Below, one piece after another: positions 33,600-41,956 of a stretch of DNA of 64,000 bases. The notes under the pieces are model-generated. The model searched no databases. It was not told where the DNA came from and was given only the letters and a program-made list of their open reading frames with translations. The DNA comes from a virus, in IMG/VR virus record IMGVR_UViG_3300006810_000040, positions 1 through 64,000 of that record, one strand, 5' to 3'. Each line of letters opens with the position of its first letter. Positions within the stretch are counted from its first letter, which is position 1. A program made the translations under genes and the position numbers.

Positions 33600-35612
33600 A
33601 TGACGGCGCGTGACTTCAACCTGGCCTACTGGCACTCGGACGAGGGCGTCGAGCCCGACGACGCCAGCCTGCAGGCCCCCTGGACGCTGACCGACACCGC
33701 CAGCGCGCCCCCGACGTACACCCTGGCCAAGGGCGTGGTGCTCAACTGCGCCAGCGGAGACCAGCACTACAGCCGGCCCCTGGTGCCCAGCGAGGCCACC
33801 AGCGGGGTCAAGCGCGGCCGGGACAGCTTCTATCTGCAGTTCCAGGTCCAGGTCCTGACCGAGGCCAGCGGGCGGCTGGTGGTCCACATGGACGACCGTG
33901 AGCGCTACGCGGCCGTGCGGCTGGACAAGCAGACCGGGGCCTTTGAGTGGGTGGACAGCTCCGGCACCACCATCAAGACCATCAGCCTGACCTGGCCGTA
34001 CCTGGCCGACGCCGTCATCTACCTGTTTAAGCGCGCGCGCAGCGTGTTTGAGCTGTGGGTCAACGGACAGCTGATCTCCCAGCTGGCCTATGCCCGGGGC
34101 GAGGCATCGACGGCGCTCACATCGACGGCCGGCGTTGGGTGGTTCGGTTGCACGACCGCGTCGGCGGCGCGCGTGGACGCCCTCGAGCTGAGCATCAACA
34201 CCACGCTGCCGCACGACTTCCGCTATCAGCGCGTGGTCCTGAACCTGCCCGCGCTGGTCCAGCAGCGCCTGAACGCCCGGCACCGGGCCGTCATCCGGTC
34301 GATGCTGGGGCTGTTCGAAGCCGGCCTGGACGGCATGACCTCCTACCAGGACCAGCGCAACGCCCTGCGCCTGCCCCTGGAGGACGCGCTCGAGGCCCAC
34401 GGCGAGGTCCTGCCCAGCGACGAGGACGACCGCTTCACAGAGAGCGGCACGGTGTCCATCGTGCGCGAGTGGGTGCGCCTGGACGGCACCACGGCCCGCA
34501 TCGAGGCCACGCCCGACGTGGACTTCATCGACCAGGGCGGGATGGCCTGCAGCTTCACCGTGCGCGTGCGCCGGCCCTCCCCGACCCCGGACAACGCGGG
34601 CCGGTTGCTGATCGTGCGCATGGACACCGAGGACAAGCGCCCTGGCGCTACCCTGTACGAGGCTGGCGGCCTGGGCACCGATCAGTGGGCGTGGGTCATC
34701 GACGACGACGGCATCGACCCGTCCGGGGCCGTGCCCGTGGTCCCGCTGGGCGAGACCTGGCCGGTCAACCCGTTCAGCGAGCACCGCGTCAGCCTGGTGT
34801 GCCTGCGGCCCGACACCCTGCTGCTGATCGTGGACGGGGCCATCGTGGACCGCGTGGCCTACTCCGCGCTGAGCAAGTCGAGCTCTACGACCCGGATCCG
34901 CATCCAGACGCCGGCAACGGTCGCCAACGGGCTGGTCGAGCTGCGCGACATCAAGATCGAGACGTGGCGCGCGGACCTGGCCACCCGCACGCTGCTGCTG
35001 CGCTGGCTGGGGCAGCACAACGTGCCCAGTGGGGGCTGTGAGCGCTCCGACGAGATGGAGCTGGTGCAGAACAACCGGGCGGGCGTCATGGGCCTGCGCG
35101 GCACCGAGGCCGGCATCCTGGCCGAGCTCAAGCGCATGGCCTGCGAGAACGACGAAGTGGACGTGGTCCAGGAGACCGACCAGCTGGGGTGGTTCCTGAA
35201 CGTCAGCTTTCCCACGGTCACGCCCGTGTTCCTGAACGTGCAGGGCTCCCTGGCGCGGATCTACGTCGAGTTCCCGATCACCGGCCTGGAGAGCTTCACC
35301 TACCAGCAGCTGGCCGACTGGGTCGCGATGCACCTGGTGCCCCTGTCCACGCTGGAGCTGCAGTACGAAGTGGGCCTGGTCTCCTACATGACGGGCAGCA
35401 GCTCCGTCGTCGGCAGCGACACGCGCCTGACCGTGAAGGACACCACCGGCTTCGAAGTCGGCGACGGCGTCACCGTGCGCAACGCCGCGAACACCACCTA
35501 CGAGAACGTCACCGTCACCCAGGTGGTCAGCAGCACCCAACTCGACGTAGAGCAGACCGTCGCAACCTGGGTGTCTGGCGACGTGGTACGCAAGACGCTC
35601 GCTACTTCCTGA
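33600..35612 (+). CDS. Tail/baseplate protein with two LamG-like (concanavalin-fold) domains
   Basis: 670 aa. Two beta-sandwich regions, at ~20-200 (FYLQFQVQVLTEASGRLVVH, YAAVRLDKQTGAFEWVD, FELWVNGQLI) and ~290-450 (CSFTVRVRRPSP, LVCLRPDTLLLIVDGAI), read like laminin-G/concanavalin-type carbohydrate-binding folds. Between and after them are helical and strand-rich parts. Positioned after baseplate J where tail proteins I and fibre-attachment proteins lie. Likely a receptor-contact or fibre-anchor protein; the sugar specificity cannot be told. Confidence 0.65.
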   Translation: MTARDFNLAYWHSDEGVEPDDASLQAPWTLTDTASAPPTYTLAKGVVLNCASGDQHYSRPLVPSEATSGVKRGRDSFYLQFQVQVLTEASGRLVVHMDDRERYAAVRLDKQTGAFEWVDSSGTTIKTISLTWPYLADAVIYLFKRARSVFELWVNGQLISQLAYARGEASTALTSTAGVGWFGCTTASAARVDALELSINTTLPHDFRYQRVVLNLPALVQQRLNARHRAVIRSMLGLFEAGLDGMTSYQDQRNALRLPLEDALEAHGEVLPSDEDDRFTESGTVSIVREWVRLDGTTARIEATPDVDFIDQGGMACSFTVRVRRPSPTPDNAGRLLIVRMDTEDKRPGATLYEAGGLGTDQWAWVIDDDGIDPSGAVPVVPLGETWPVNPFSEHRVSLVCLRPDTLLLIVDGAIVDRVAYSALSKSSSTTRIRIQTPATVANGLVELRDIKIETWRADLATRTLLLRWLGQHNVPSGGCERSDEMELVQNNRAGVMGLRGTEAGILAELKRMACENDEVDVVQETDQLGWFLNVSFPTVTPVFLNVQGSLARIYVEFPITGLESFTYQQLADWVAMHLVPLSTLELQYEVGLVSYMTGSSSVVGSDTRLTVKDTTGFEVGDGVTVRNAANTTYENVTVTQVVSSTQLDVEQTVATWVSGDVVRKTLATS

Positions 35613-35621
35613 GAGGGCCCC

Positions 35622-37601
35622 ATGTCCGACTCCCCTGGCGTCAAGTACATCGATTCGCTTCGCATCGGCTTCGACGAGCTCGCCTGGCTGCAGTCCTTCA
35701 ACGACGACGAGGTCAAGGCCGCCCGGCTGGCTGGTAGCCGCACCACGGGCCTGGTGTGCGACGTGGAACCCGGTGGCCGACTGGGTGGGCGCTGGGCGCT
35801 CGAGGACGACGGGAGCGGCACCGTGGCGTTCCTGGGCGCGACCGTGCCCCAGATGCTGGTGGACGAAGACGGCAGCGCGGCCGTGTGGGATCCCGCGGAG
35901 TTTGAGAGCAACCTGCCGGCGGTGCCCGACGACGCGGTCTGGTACACGCTGGTCTGCCGCATCAAGCTGTCCGAGTACGCGCGCGGCACCATCGACTTCA
36001 CGACCGGCAGCGCGGCCCTGGCCGGCACAGACACCCGGCTGACCCGACACAGCGGGGCGACGAGCGGCGGGGACAACGGCGGGCTGGGCACCAAGATCCG
36101 GGTCGAGGCCGCGGACAGCGCCAACGGCAACGATGGCGACTACCAGCTGGACACCATCACCGACGACACCAACGCCACGATGACCAGCAACGCCCTGGGA
36201 ACCACCGAGACCGGCGTGCCCTACAAGGTGATCGGCAGCTTCTTTGCCGCCACCCCCAGCGCCGCCGAGATCCACCTGCGCCCGGTCGTCGAGTTCGAAC
36301 TGGTCACCCGGACCCGGACCCCCGCGGCCGGTGACCTGGTCCTGGCGGACGTGATGTATGACACCGGCAGCAGCGCCGACGTGCAGATCATCGACCGCCG
36401 TCTCCAGAACGTGTGGCGGCCCATGGTCCCGTCGGAGGGCCAGCAGGGCCTCATGCTCGCGCACCGCTTCCGCCTGCAGACCAAGGCGTCTGGTGCCAGC
36501 TGGACCATCCAGCCCGACATCGACGAGCTCTACACGACCGGCGCTGGCACCATGGGCCAGTCCGCGGCGGCCTTGAACCAGGACGGGGCCCACGCCCTGG
36601 TGTGGGACCGCGGGGGCACCATCTACAGCGCGGAGGTGAACCGCAACCGGGGCCAGCTCACCGCGCCGGCCAGCTTCGGCGGGGGCACGGCCCCGTGCGT
36701 GGTGAGGTCTCCGCGACGCGACGCGACCAGCGGAGAGCTCGAGATGCTGATGTTCTACGTCAGCGCCAACGCGATCTGGATGTCGATCAGCACCGACAGC
36801 GGCGCGACCTGGGGCGCGGGGGCCAAGAAGTTCGACCCCACCAACGTGGACGCGCTGGACACCGCCAACGACCCCTGCGCCGTGTTCCTGCCCAACGGGC
36901 GGCTGGTCGTGGCCTGCAGCTACTTCGACAACAGCGCCGGCACCAACACCATCGTGAGCTTCTACAGCGACGACTACGGCGACAACTTCGTCGTCAACGG
37001 CGACGCTGGATACGCCCTGGTCACCACCGACGGCAACGTGGATCCCGCGCTTTGGGTGGCTCCGGGCGGCAACCTGCTGGTCCTGGTCTGCGAGGGCGCG
37101 TTCAACGGCCTGAGCATTTTCTGGGGACTCGGCAGCGACGCCGACGGCATCACCGCCCTGGGCAGCGCGACCGGCCTGACCATCCTGGGCGGCTTGTCCT
37201 ACGCCGATTTCGGCATCGCCACCGACGTTCACCTGGACCCCAGCATCATCGGCGATGCGCAGGGCAACCTGGCCATCGTGGCAGGCGCAAAGGAGACCCT
37301 GTCCAACGACAGCTGGCTGACCGTGTTCCACGTCAGCATCACCGAGACCCGCGACACCGACGGGTCACTGGTCGGCCGCCTGGACTACGGGCTGGCCGAG
37401 GACCTGGTGGAGATCGACAGCGGCGGCAACAGCATGGAGGCCCTACCGGTCGTGCTGCTCAACGTGGACGGCACCGTGACCATCTACAGCGCGTGGGACG
37501 ACACCAACGCCGGGACCACCACCACACTGGCGGCTGCGCGCATGAGCGCCGTGAAGACGGCCGCGCCCGTGCTGGCAGACCTGGACCACAACTACAGCTG
37601 A
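35622..37601 (+). CDS. Sialidase-like beta-propeller tail fibre protein
   Basis: 659 aa, GAGAGGG upstream. The C-terminal half carries Asp-box-type repeats: STDSGATWG (~390-398) and a degenerate copy SDDYGDNF (~448-455), in blocks such as CAVFLPNGRLVVACSYFD and HLDPSIIGDAQGNLAIV, consistent with a sialidase/neuraminidase-type six-bladed propeller. The N-terminal ~200 residues are a separate beta domain for attachment. A complete set of catalytic arginines was not verified, so it may bind rather than cleave host glycans. Last structural gene of the plus-strand late region apart from the lipoprotein. Confidence 0.68.
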   Translation: MSDSPGVKYIDSLRIGFDELAWLQSFNDDEVKAARLAGSRTTGLVCDVEPGGRLGGRWALEDDGSGTVAFLGATVPQMLVDEDGSAAVWDPAEFESNLPAVPDDAVWYTLVCRIKLSEYARGTIDFTTGSAALAGTDTRLTRHSGATSGGDNGGLGTKIRVEAADSANGNDGDYQLDTITDDTNATMTSNALGTTETGVPYKVIGSFFAATPSAAEIHLRPVVEFELVTRTRTPAAGDLVLADVMYDTGSSADVQIIDRRLQNVWRPMVPSEGQQGLMLAHRFRLQTKASGASWTIQPDIDELYTTGAGTMGQSAAALNQDGAHALVWDRGGTIYSAEVNRNRGQLTAPASFGGGTAPCVVRSPRRDATSGELEMLMFYVSANAIWMSISTDSGATWGAGAKKFDPTNVDALDTANDPCAVFLPNGRLVVACSYFDNSAGTNTIVSFYSDDYGDNFVVNGDAGYALVTTDGNVDPALWVAPGGNLLVLVCEGAFNGLSIFWGLGSDADGITALGSATGLTILGGLSYADFGIATDVHLDPSIIGDAQGNLAIVAGAKETLSNDSWLTVFHVSITETRDTDGSLVGRLDYGLAEDLVEIDSGGNSMEALPVVLLNVDGTVTIYSAWDDTNAGTTTTLAAARMSAVKTAAPVLADLDHNYS

Positions 37602-37654
37602 GGCTACTGTCCATGGGCAGCACCGGCTGCTACAACGAGCTCGACGGAGACACC

Positions 37655-38089
37655 ATGCGACACCTTGCCCTCGCCCTCTCCCTCGCTTCCGCCCTGGTGG
37701 CCTGCAGCGAGCCCTACAGCGTCCCGGACGCCGACGACCTCACCGTCACGCTGGAGATGCCGCAGACGCCCACCGGCACCGGCTGGGGGGCCATCTACCG
37801 CACCGGCTACGCCGCGACGGACACCGGCGACTGCGCCGCGCACGTTGGGCCGGTCTCCCGGGCCCGGCTACTGCTCGACAGCACCGAGTGGTGGCCCGCC
37901 GCCGACGGCAGCCAGACCCCGTGGGCCGTGGCCACCAACGAGTGCGTTGTCCTCTTCGCCCACCACGCGGAGCCGGGGTTCAGTTCCGGCGTCTGGTGTA
38001 CGGGCGGACAACCCATCTACGCCGACGGCAGCGTGGGCGTGGTCCTGCCCAGCATCCAGTGCGGGCCGCTCCTGGATCCGGCGCTGTGA
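37655..38089 (+). CDS. Predicted outer-membrane lipoprotein
   Basis: 144 aa from the ATG at 37655, with the CTCGACGGAG ribosome-binding motif shared by other genes in this genome. The first 20 residues are a signal sequence ending in a lipobox (ALVAC, Cys near 21). The mature part has four further cysteines that could form disulfides in the periplasm or outside the cell. No family recognised. Placement at the end of the fibre operon suggests superinfection exclusion, receptor masking or a lysis-related role; all are inference. Confidence 0.68.
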   Translation: MRHLALALSLASALVACSEPYSVPDADDLTVTLEMPQTPTGTGWGAIYRTGYAATDTGDCAAHVGPVSRARLLLDSTEWWPAADGSQTPWAVATNECVVLFAHHAEPGFSSGVWCTGGQPIYADGSVGVVLPSIQCGPLLDPAL

Positions 38090-38137
38090 GCCCGGCGCTG
38101 CTGCGGTAGCATCCCAGCGGTTGAGACTAACCAGAGG

Positions 38138-38172
38138 GCCGGCGCTGCCAATTCGGGTGGCGTCGGCTTTTC
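38138..38172 (+). terminator. Rho-independent terminator of late structural operon
   Basis: A stem of about 12 bp with G-U pairs (GCCGGCGCTGCC against GGTGGCGTCGGC) and a short loop is followed by TTTTCT. It lies between the last plus-strand structural gene (stop 38089) and the convergent minus-strand gene ending at 38189. Confidence 0.85.
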
Positions 38173-38188
38173 TACGTGGCGATGGCCG

Positions 38189-38518
38189 TCACCAGCCCGC
38201 CTTCCCGACCGCGCGATCGACGGCCGCCTGCAGCATGACCAGCCTGGACGCCACCGATTCGTCGATGCGCCCCACGGCCTTGATCTCCCATTCGCGCTTG
38301 CCAGGGACCTTGCGGATCCAGACCTCGGTCTCAGCCAGGCGCATGTCCTCGAGCGTGCCCTTGAGCAGCCTGGGGTGCCCGCGGCCCCCGGACATGAACG
38401 CGACCACGGTCGGGACCGTCACAAGCTCGCGGCAGGGCACCAGGTCGCTCAGCATCAGCTCGCGGTTCCGCGGCATGGCTGCGCCTCGGACGTTGTCCCG
38501 GGTCAGGCGTAGGAGCAT
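38189..38518 (-). CDS. Small unknown protein at end of minus-strand operon
   Basis: 109 aa from the CAT at 38516-38518, chosen because a purine-rich GAGGGGG lies upstream and the longer reading frame is Arg/Ser/Pro-rich shadow sequence. Mixed alpha/beta composition with a basic centre (WIRKVPGKREWEIKAV). Downstream of the RuvC-like gene by 28 nt, so it is probably the last gene of that operon. Confidence 0.65.
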   Translation of the reverse strand: MLLRLTRDNVRGAAMPRNRELMLSDLVPCRELVTVPTVVAFMSGGRGHPRLLKGTLEDMRLAETEVWIRKVPGKREWEIKAVGRIDESVASRLVMLQAAVDRAVGKAGW

Positions 38519-38546
38519 CACGCTGGCCCCCTCTGTTTGTCGGTCG

Positions 38547-39386
38547 TCATCGGCTCGTCGCTCCCCAATGGGCAATCCACACGGCTTCGGCTGCGTCGGC
38601 GACCCCACTGTACTCCGCTGCGTGCAGCTTGCCCTTCCGGGCCCGGCCTTGCGCGCGCTCGAGGACGGGGACCAGCAGACCAGGCCAGAGCGCTTCGCAC
38701 CCGTCGTAGGCCATGCGCTTCCACACGATCCCGACCGCGTGCTGCGGCTTGTAGTTCCCCGTACAGGTCGGGCACCAGTTGGGACGGCGACGCAAGTGGG
38801 CCAGGTCACGGCACTTGTAGGTGTGCCCGCACTTCACGTAGCGGATGATGACGGCCAGTCCTGCGCGGCTGTCTACCTCGACCTTGTCGGCCGGCACGAA
38901 GGGGCCCGGCATCAGCATCCGCATGGCCCCCTTCTTGGTCGGCTTGCGGTAGTCCAGGCCGTGGGCGTTGGCGGTCTGCAGGAAGCGGCTGCGCCAGCTG
39001 GACACGCCCGCCTTGCGGACCTCGACCACGACGTCCGGGCCGTAGACCTCCCGCAGCATCAGCTCGATGCGCAGCGACGCCTGAGCAGCGGACCAGCCCA
39101 GCCGCCAGGCTATTAGCCCGTCGTTGCCGCGCGCCATGGTGAACGTGTGCTGCTCGATTGCGATCACGAACGCCGGGTTTGCAAGATCCGGCGACTTGTC
39201 GAGCGCTTCAATTTCAAGGGCTTGGCGGATCGCCACCACCAGCTTGTCCATGTCCCTTAACTCCGCCCCTGCCGCCACGGGGACCTGCTCGACTGCCAGG
39301 GCCCACCCCACCCAGGTGGTGGACGGGTCAACACCGATGACGACGGGGCGGCTCATGCTTCTGTGGGCGTGGTCAGGGTCAGACAT
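38547..39386 (-). CDS. RuvC-like Holliday junction resolvase with zinc-ribbon insertion
   Basis: 279 aa, AAGAGGAA 7 nt before the start. RuvC-fold acidic residues are visible: Asp20 in VVIGVDPSTTWVGWAL, Glu78 in VIAIEQHTF, Asp264 in GVADAAEAVWIAHW. Unusually, a zinc-ribbon-like insert (Cys186, Cys192, Cys205, Cys208; CGHTYKC ... WCPTC) lies between the second and last acidic positions. RuvC enzymes cut four-way junctions; phages use them to resolve recombination intermediates and debranch DNA before packaging. Adjacent to recombination genes. Confidence 0.8.
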   Translation of the reverse strand: MSDPDHAHRSMSRPVVIGVDPSTTWVGWALAVEQVPVAAGAELRDMDKLVVAIRQALEIEALDKSPDLANPAFVIAIEQHTFTMARGNDGLIAWRLGWSAAQASLRIELMLREVYGPDVVVEVRKAGVSSWRSRFLQTANAHGLDYRKPTKKGAMRMLMPGPFVPADKVEVDSRAGLAVIIRYVKCGHTYKCRDLAHLRRRPNWCPTCTGNYKPQHAVGIVWKRMAYDGCEALWPGLLVPVLERAQGRARKGKLHAAEYSGVADAAEAVWIAHWGATSR

Positions 39387-39416
39387 CGGCGTTCCTCTTC
39401 TTGATGGGGTTGCGGC

Positions 39417-39647
39417 TCATTTCGTCAGCTCCAGAAGCTCGCGGGCGATGTCGATGGCGGGCACGTCGGGCCGCGCGCGGCGGATGCCCCGGGCCGACCT
39501 CACGGGGTCACCGGCGGTGGCCTGCACCAGGTGCGGGCGCTTGTGTCCCGGCTTCAACCAGCAGCGCCGGCCGTCTACTGGGTGGGTGCCCTCGCACCGC
39601 GGGTAGGAGGGCGCTGGCGCGTCAGCGTCTACGGTGGGTTGGTTCAT
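39417..39647 (-). CDS. Small protein with Cys/His cluster, unknown
   Basis: 76 aa from the ATG complement at 39645-39647. Residues ~17-40 contain C, H, C, H, H (RCEGTHPVDGRRCWLKPGHK), a possible small zinc finger. Start overlaps the stop of the upstream 40102 gene by 4 nt, which supports this start and a coupled operon. No family recognised. Confidence 0.6.
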   Translation of the reverse strand: MNQPTVDADAPAPSYPRCEGTHPVDGRRCWLKPGHKRPHLVQATAGDPVRSARGIRRARPDVPAIDIARELLELTK

Positions 39648-40102
39648 GGTGCAATCTCCTGGAGCCCGACCTCGAGCTCGCTGGTGAAGTGACGGAGGAC
39701 CAAGCGGGCATGCTTCACCCGCTCCGCTGGGCGGTAGTTGATGCGCAGGTACTCGCCGACGACGACCAGCCCCTCCGCAGTGGCGTAGAACAGCAGGTTG
39801 GTGGCCGTCTGGTCTGAGGTGTCTCCCTCCGGCGGCAGGGCCCCCACGCCCTCCCAGAAGCGCGCCAGGGCCGCCTGCGCGCCCCGGTGCGCGATGGCGT
39901 AGGGGCTCTCGCGATGCCAGCCGACGCGGGCCCACAGCATGAGGACCGAGCGCGTGAGCCACCAGCGCGTGGCGCGCGCCCAGCCCCAGCCCCGCGCGCG
40001 GATCAGCTTGGCGGACCCCAGGGGCTCAACCAGCAGCGGGCGCAGGCGAACCTGTACATCCATGTTCATGCCAGGCGCGATCTGGAGCCGAACCCACCCC
40101 AT
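39644..40102 (-). CDS. Unknown protein of minus-strand operon
   Basis: 152 aa if started at 40102; internal ATGs at 40069 and 40063 are alternatives, none with a clear ribosome-binding site. The N-terminal region is basic and tryptophan-rich (GWGWARATRWWLTR), the rest mixed alpha/beta. No recognised domain. The 75 nt between this gene and the nuclease gene upstream hold nothing recognisable. Confidence 0.55.
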   Translation of the reverse strand: MGWVRLQIAPGMNMDVQVRLRPLLVEPLGSAKLIRARGWGWARATRWWLTRSVLMLWARVGWHRESPYAIAHRGAQAALARFWEGVGALPPEGDTSDQTATNLLFYATAEGLVVVGEYLRINYRPAERVKHARLVLRHFTSELEVGLQEIAP

Positions 40103-40177
40103 CAGAACAACCCGGGCGAGGAGGTCGCCCTCAAGGTCTCCATCGAGCAGCGCTCCCCAGACGGCGATCAGTCTTGG

Positions 40178-40726
40178 TCATGGTTCCCCCAAATGGTGCC
40201 AAGCGTTGCGCCAACCTGGGCGCTCTCGCAAAAGTGAGGCGCATGTCTTTGGGACGAGCGCATCCGGCGCGATGTAGATCCTTGGCGGCTTTCCTGCCTC
40301 GATCGCGATGAACACGTACACCTCACACCGGTGCTTTGTGGCGATACGCCATGTCCACTGCATTCCGTGACCATAGTCACGGCCTGTCGCCATCTTCACG
40401 TCGACCGTTCGGCCGTTGATTCTCAGGTCCCACGGGGAGTTACGCCGCTCTGCACGGATGACATTATGCCCCCGCGACTCAGCCATTTCGGCGAACCACA
40501 CCTCCCACTCCCACCCGCGACGGGAGTCGTGCATCGCGCGAGCCAGGCCGAGTTTGTCAGCCCACCCATCGAAACCAAGGGTTCGCGAAATCTTGGAGGT
40601 TAACGGGCCGTCGCCGCATTGAAGAATCTCATTCCGAGTGGGCATTCGCTGAAGCCCGAGAGAGGCGACTACCCGCCGCACTCTCTCCTCAACCAATTCA
40701 TCTGTCCATCGAGTGCGACGCGCCAT
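40178..40726 (-). CDS. PD-(D/E)XK nuclease with helix-turn-helix, homing-endonuclease-like
   Basis: 182 aa. The N-terminal ~65 residues (MPTRNEILQCGDGPLTSKI, GWADKLGL) look like the HTH segment found in small free-standing endonucleases; the C-terminal part has Glu75 and Asp100 followed by Asp109-Val-Lys111 (SPWDLRINGRTVDVKMA), a PD-(D/E)XK active-site pattern. Base composition is visibly less GC-rich than its neighbours, and it has its own promoter and a GAGGAG ribosome-binding site, both signs of recent acquisition. Likely a selfish endonuclease; a repair nuclease is the alternative. Confidence 0.75.
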   Translation of the reverse strand: MARRTRWTDELVEERVRRVVASLGLQRMPTRNEILQCGDGPLTSKISRTLGFDGWADKLGLARAMHDSRRGWEWEVWFAEMAESRGHNVIRAERRNSPWDLRINGRTVDVKMATGRDYGHGMQWTWRIATKHRCEVYVFIAIEAGKPPRIYIAPDALVPKTCASLLRERPGWRNAWHHLGEP

Positions 40727-40757
40727 TGGTGGCTCCTCGTTAGAACTAACCGCATCA

Positions 40758-40786
40758 TCTATAGGATGGCGCAGTACTCAAGTCCA
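40758..40786 (-). promoter_or_regulatory. Candidate sigma70-type promoter for the PD-(D/E)XK nuclease
   Basis: On the minus strand TGGACT (complement of 40781-40786) and TATAGA (complement of 40758-40763) are separated by 17 bp, in the only AT-rich stretch of this area and 32 nt upstream of the nuclease start. The rest of the gap 40787-40911, down to the endolysin stop, shows nothing I can name. Confidence 0.55.
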
Positions 40787-40911
40787 GTTGGGATCGCGGT
40801 CATAGACCACGCTGTGCACGACACCAGAAACGCAAACGGTAGGTCAGCCAACCCCGCCGCCGCCATCCTGCTGGTCTCGGAGCTCGCTTGCCTCTGCGGA
40901 CATGCGTGGGT

Positions 40912-41769
40912 TCACGCCTCCCCCAGGGCCCGCAGCATGGCCTCCCGCGTGTTGGCACCCCAGCGGCCGTCGGCGGCCAGGCCCTGCTTGCGCTGGAAGT
41001 TCACCAGCGCGGCCCTGGTCTTGGGCCCGAACGTGCCATCGACCGTGAGCTCGTAGCCCAGGGAGTTCAGGCCGATCTGGCGCTGCCGCCAGGTTTCCAA
41101 GCTGATCACGGCCTTGGCGATGCCGAGCTGGGTGTGCGCGTTGAGCGCGCGCACGATGGCGGACAGCGTCCCCCCCGGGCAGGCCGGCTTGCCGAAGTGG
41201 TGGTGCGCGGCCAGGCGCGGCGCGCGGTCCTGGGCAGCCGCCAGCACCGGCTCGATGGCCCGCACCCAGAGCCCGATGGCGACCTCGAGCTGCGACACCG
41301 TCGGCTCGACCCCCTCGGGGTTGTGTTCGCTGGCGAAGTTGCCCATGAAGAGCACGCCCAGGTAGTCGCTGTTCTCGTCGCCGCGCGTGTACCGGTCGCC
41401 CTGCGACCACGTCCGCACGTCCCAGTCCCAGCACAACCAGATGCCGCCTTCCGGGTCCACGACCAGCCAGTAGGCGATGCCCGGGGCCCCGCCGTCCTTC
41501 AGGTGACTGTCCGGGCCGCAGTGGTAGCGCGCGATGCGCTGCACGGCCTGCCACCACTCGTTCCGCTCATGCTCATGGTCGCGGCCTGTTTGGACAGACG
41601 TGCGCGTCGGGGTCGCGGCCTGGTGGTGGTAGCAGGCCCCGCGGGGCTTGTTGCGGCGTTGGCCGTACTTGCGGGTCGCGTGGACCGGCAGGTGGCCCCG
41701 CACGTCGTGGAACGCGACGCCGAGCTCCGCGGCCAGTGCCTTGAGGGCTTCGATCAGCTGCTTGTTCAT
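40912..41769 (-). CDS. Endolysin: N-acetylmuramoyl-L-alanine amidase with peptidoglycan-binding domain
   Basis: 285 aa from the ATG complement at 41767-41769, which has GGAGAT 5-6 nt upstream; the longer frame would read through the iteron repeats. Residues ~20-205 are an amidase-2/PGRP-type domain (His48/49 in YHHQAA, IAYWLVVDPEGGIW, HHHFGKPACPGG as zinc and catalytic region). The last ~60 residues (LTVDGTFGPKTRAALVNFQ) are a PG_binding_1 domain. It cleaves the amide bond between MurNAc and L-alanine to lyse the host. No signal peptide, so a holin is needed; none was identified with certainty. Confidence 0.9.
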   Translation of the reverse strand: MNKQLIEALKALAAELGVAFHDVRGHLPVHATRKYGQRRNKPRGACYHHQAATPTRTSVQTGRDHEHERNEWWQAVQRIARYHCGPDSHLKDGGAPGIAYWLVVDPEGGIWLCWDWDVRTWSQGDRYTRGDENSDYLGVLFMGNFASEHNPEGVEPTVSQLEVAIGLWVRAIEPVLAAAQDRAPRLAAHHHFGKPACPGGTLSAIVRALNAHTQLGIAKAVISLETWRQRQIGLNSLGYELTVDGTFGPKTRAALVNFQRKQGLAADGRWGANTREAMLRALGEA

Positions 41770-41804
41770 GGGGATCTCCAAGGGGTCAGGGACCGCCGAC
41801 AGTG

Positions 41805-41947
41805 CGGACGGTAGTGCGGACGGTAGTGCGGCAGAAGTGCGGACATAAGTGCAGACATTTTTCGGCCAAGTAGCCGGAATCACTCAGGGTGGGTGCAGAC
41901 AGACTGCGGACACAAGTGCGGACATTCCGCGGACACAAGTGCGGACA
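41805..41947. repeat. 143-bp iteron-bearing inverted repeat, left arm
   Basis: The reverse complement of this segment matches 45858-46000. The inner 107 bp (41805-41911 against 45894-46000) differ at 3 positions by my reading; the outer 36 bp at about 8. It contains multiple TCCGCACTACCG-like 12-bp iterons (as complement) and a 19-bp direct repeat GCGGACACAAGTGCGGACA at 41906-41924 and 41929-41947. On the minus strand it lies 36 bp upstream of the endolysin start. Confidence 0.93.
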
Positions 41948-41956
41948 CGGCGGCTT

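Noticed and set aside
33165-37331. Open minus-strand frame of 1,388 codons
   Set aside because: Antisense shadow of the LamG-like and sialidase-like genes; repetitive composition, no recognisable domain.
40844-40903. Short minus-strand frame downstream of the endolysin
   Set aside because: About 19 codons, Gly-rich, no initiation signal.
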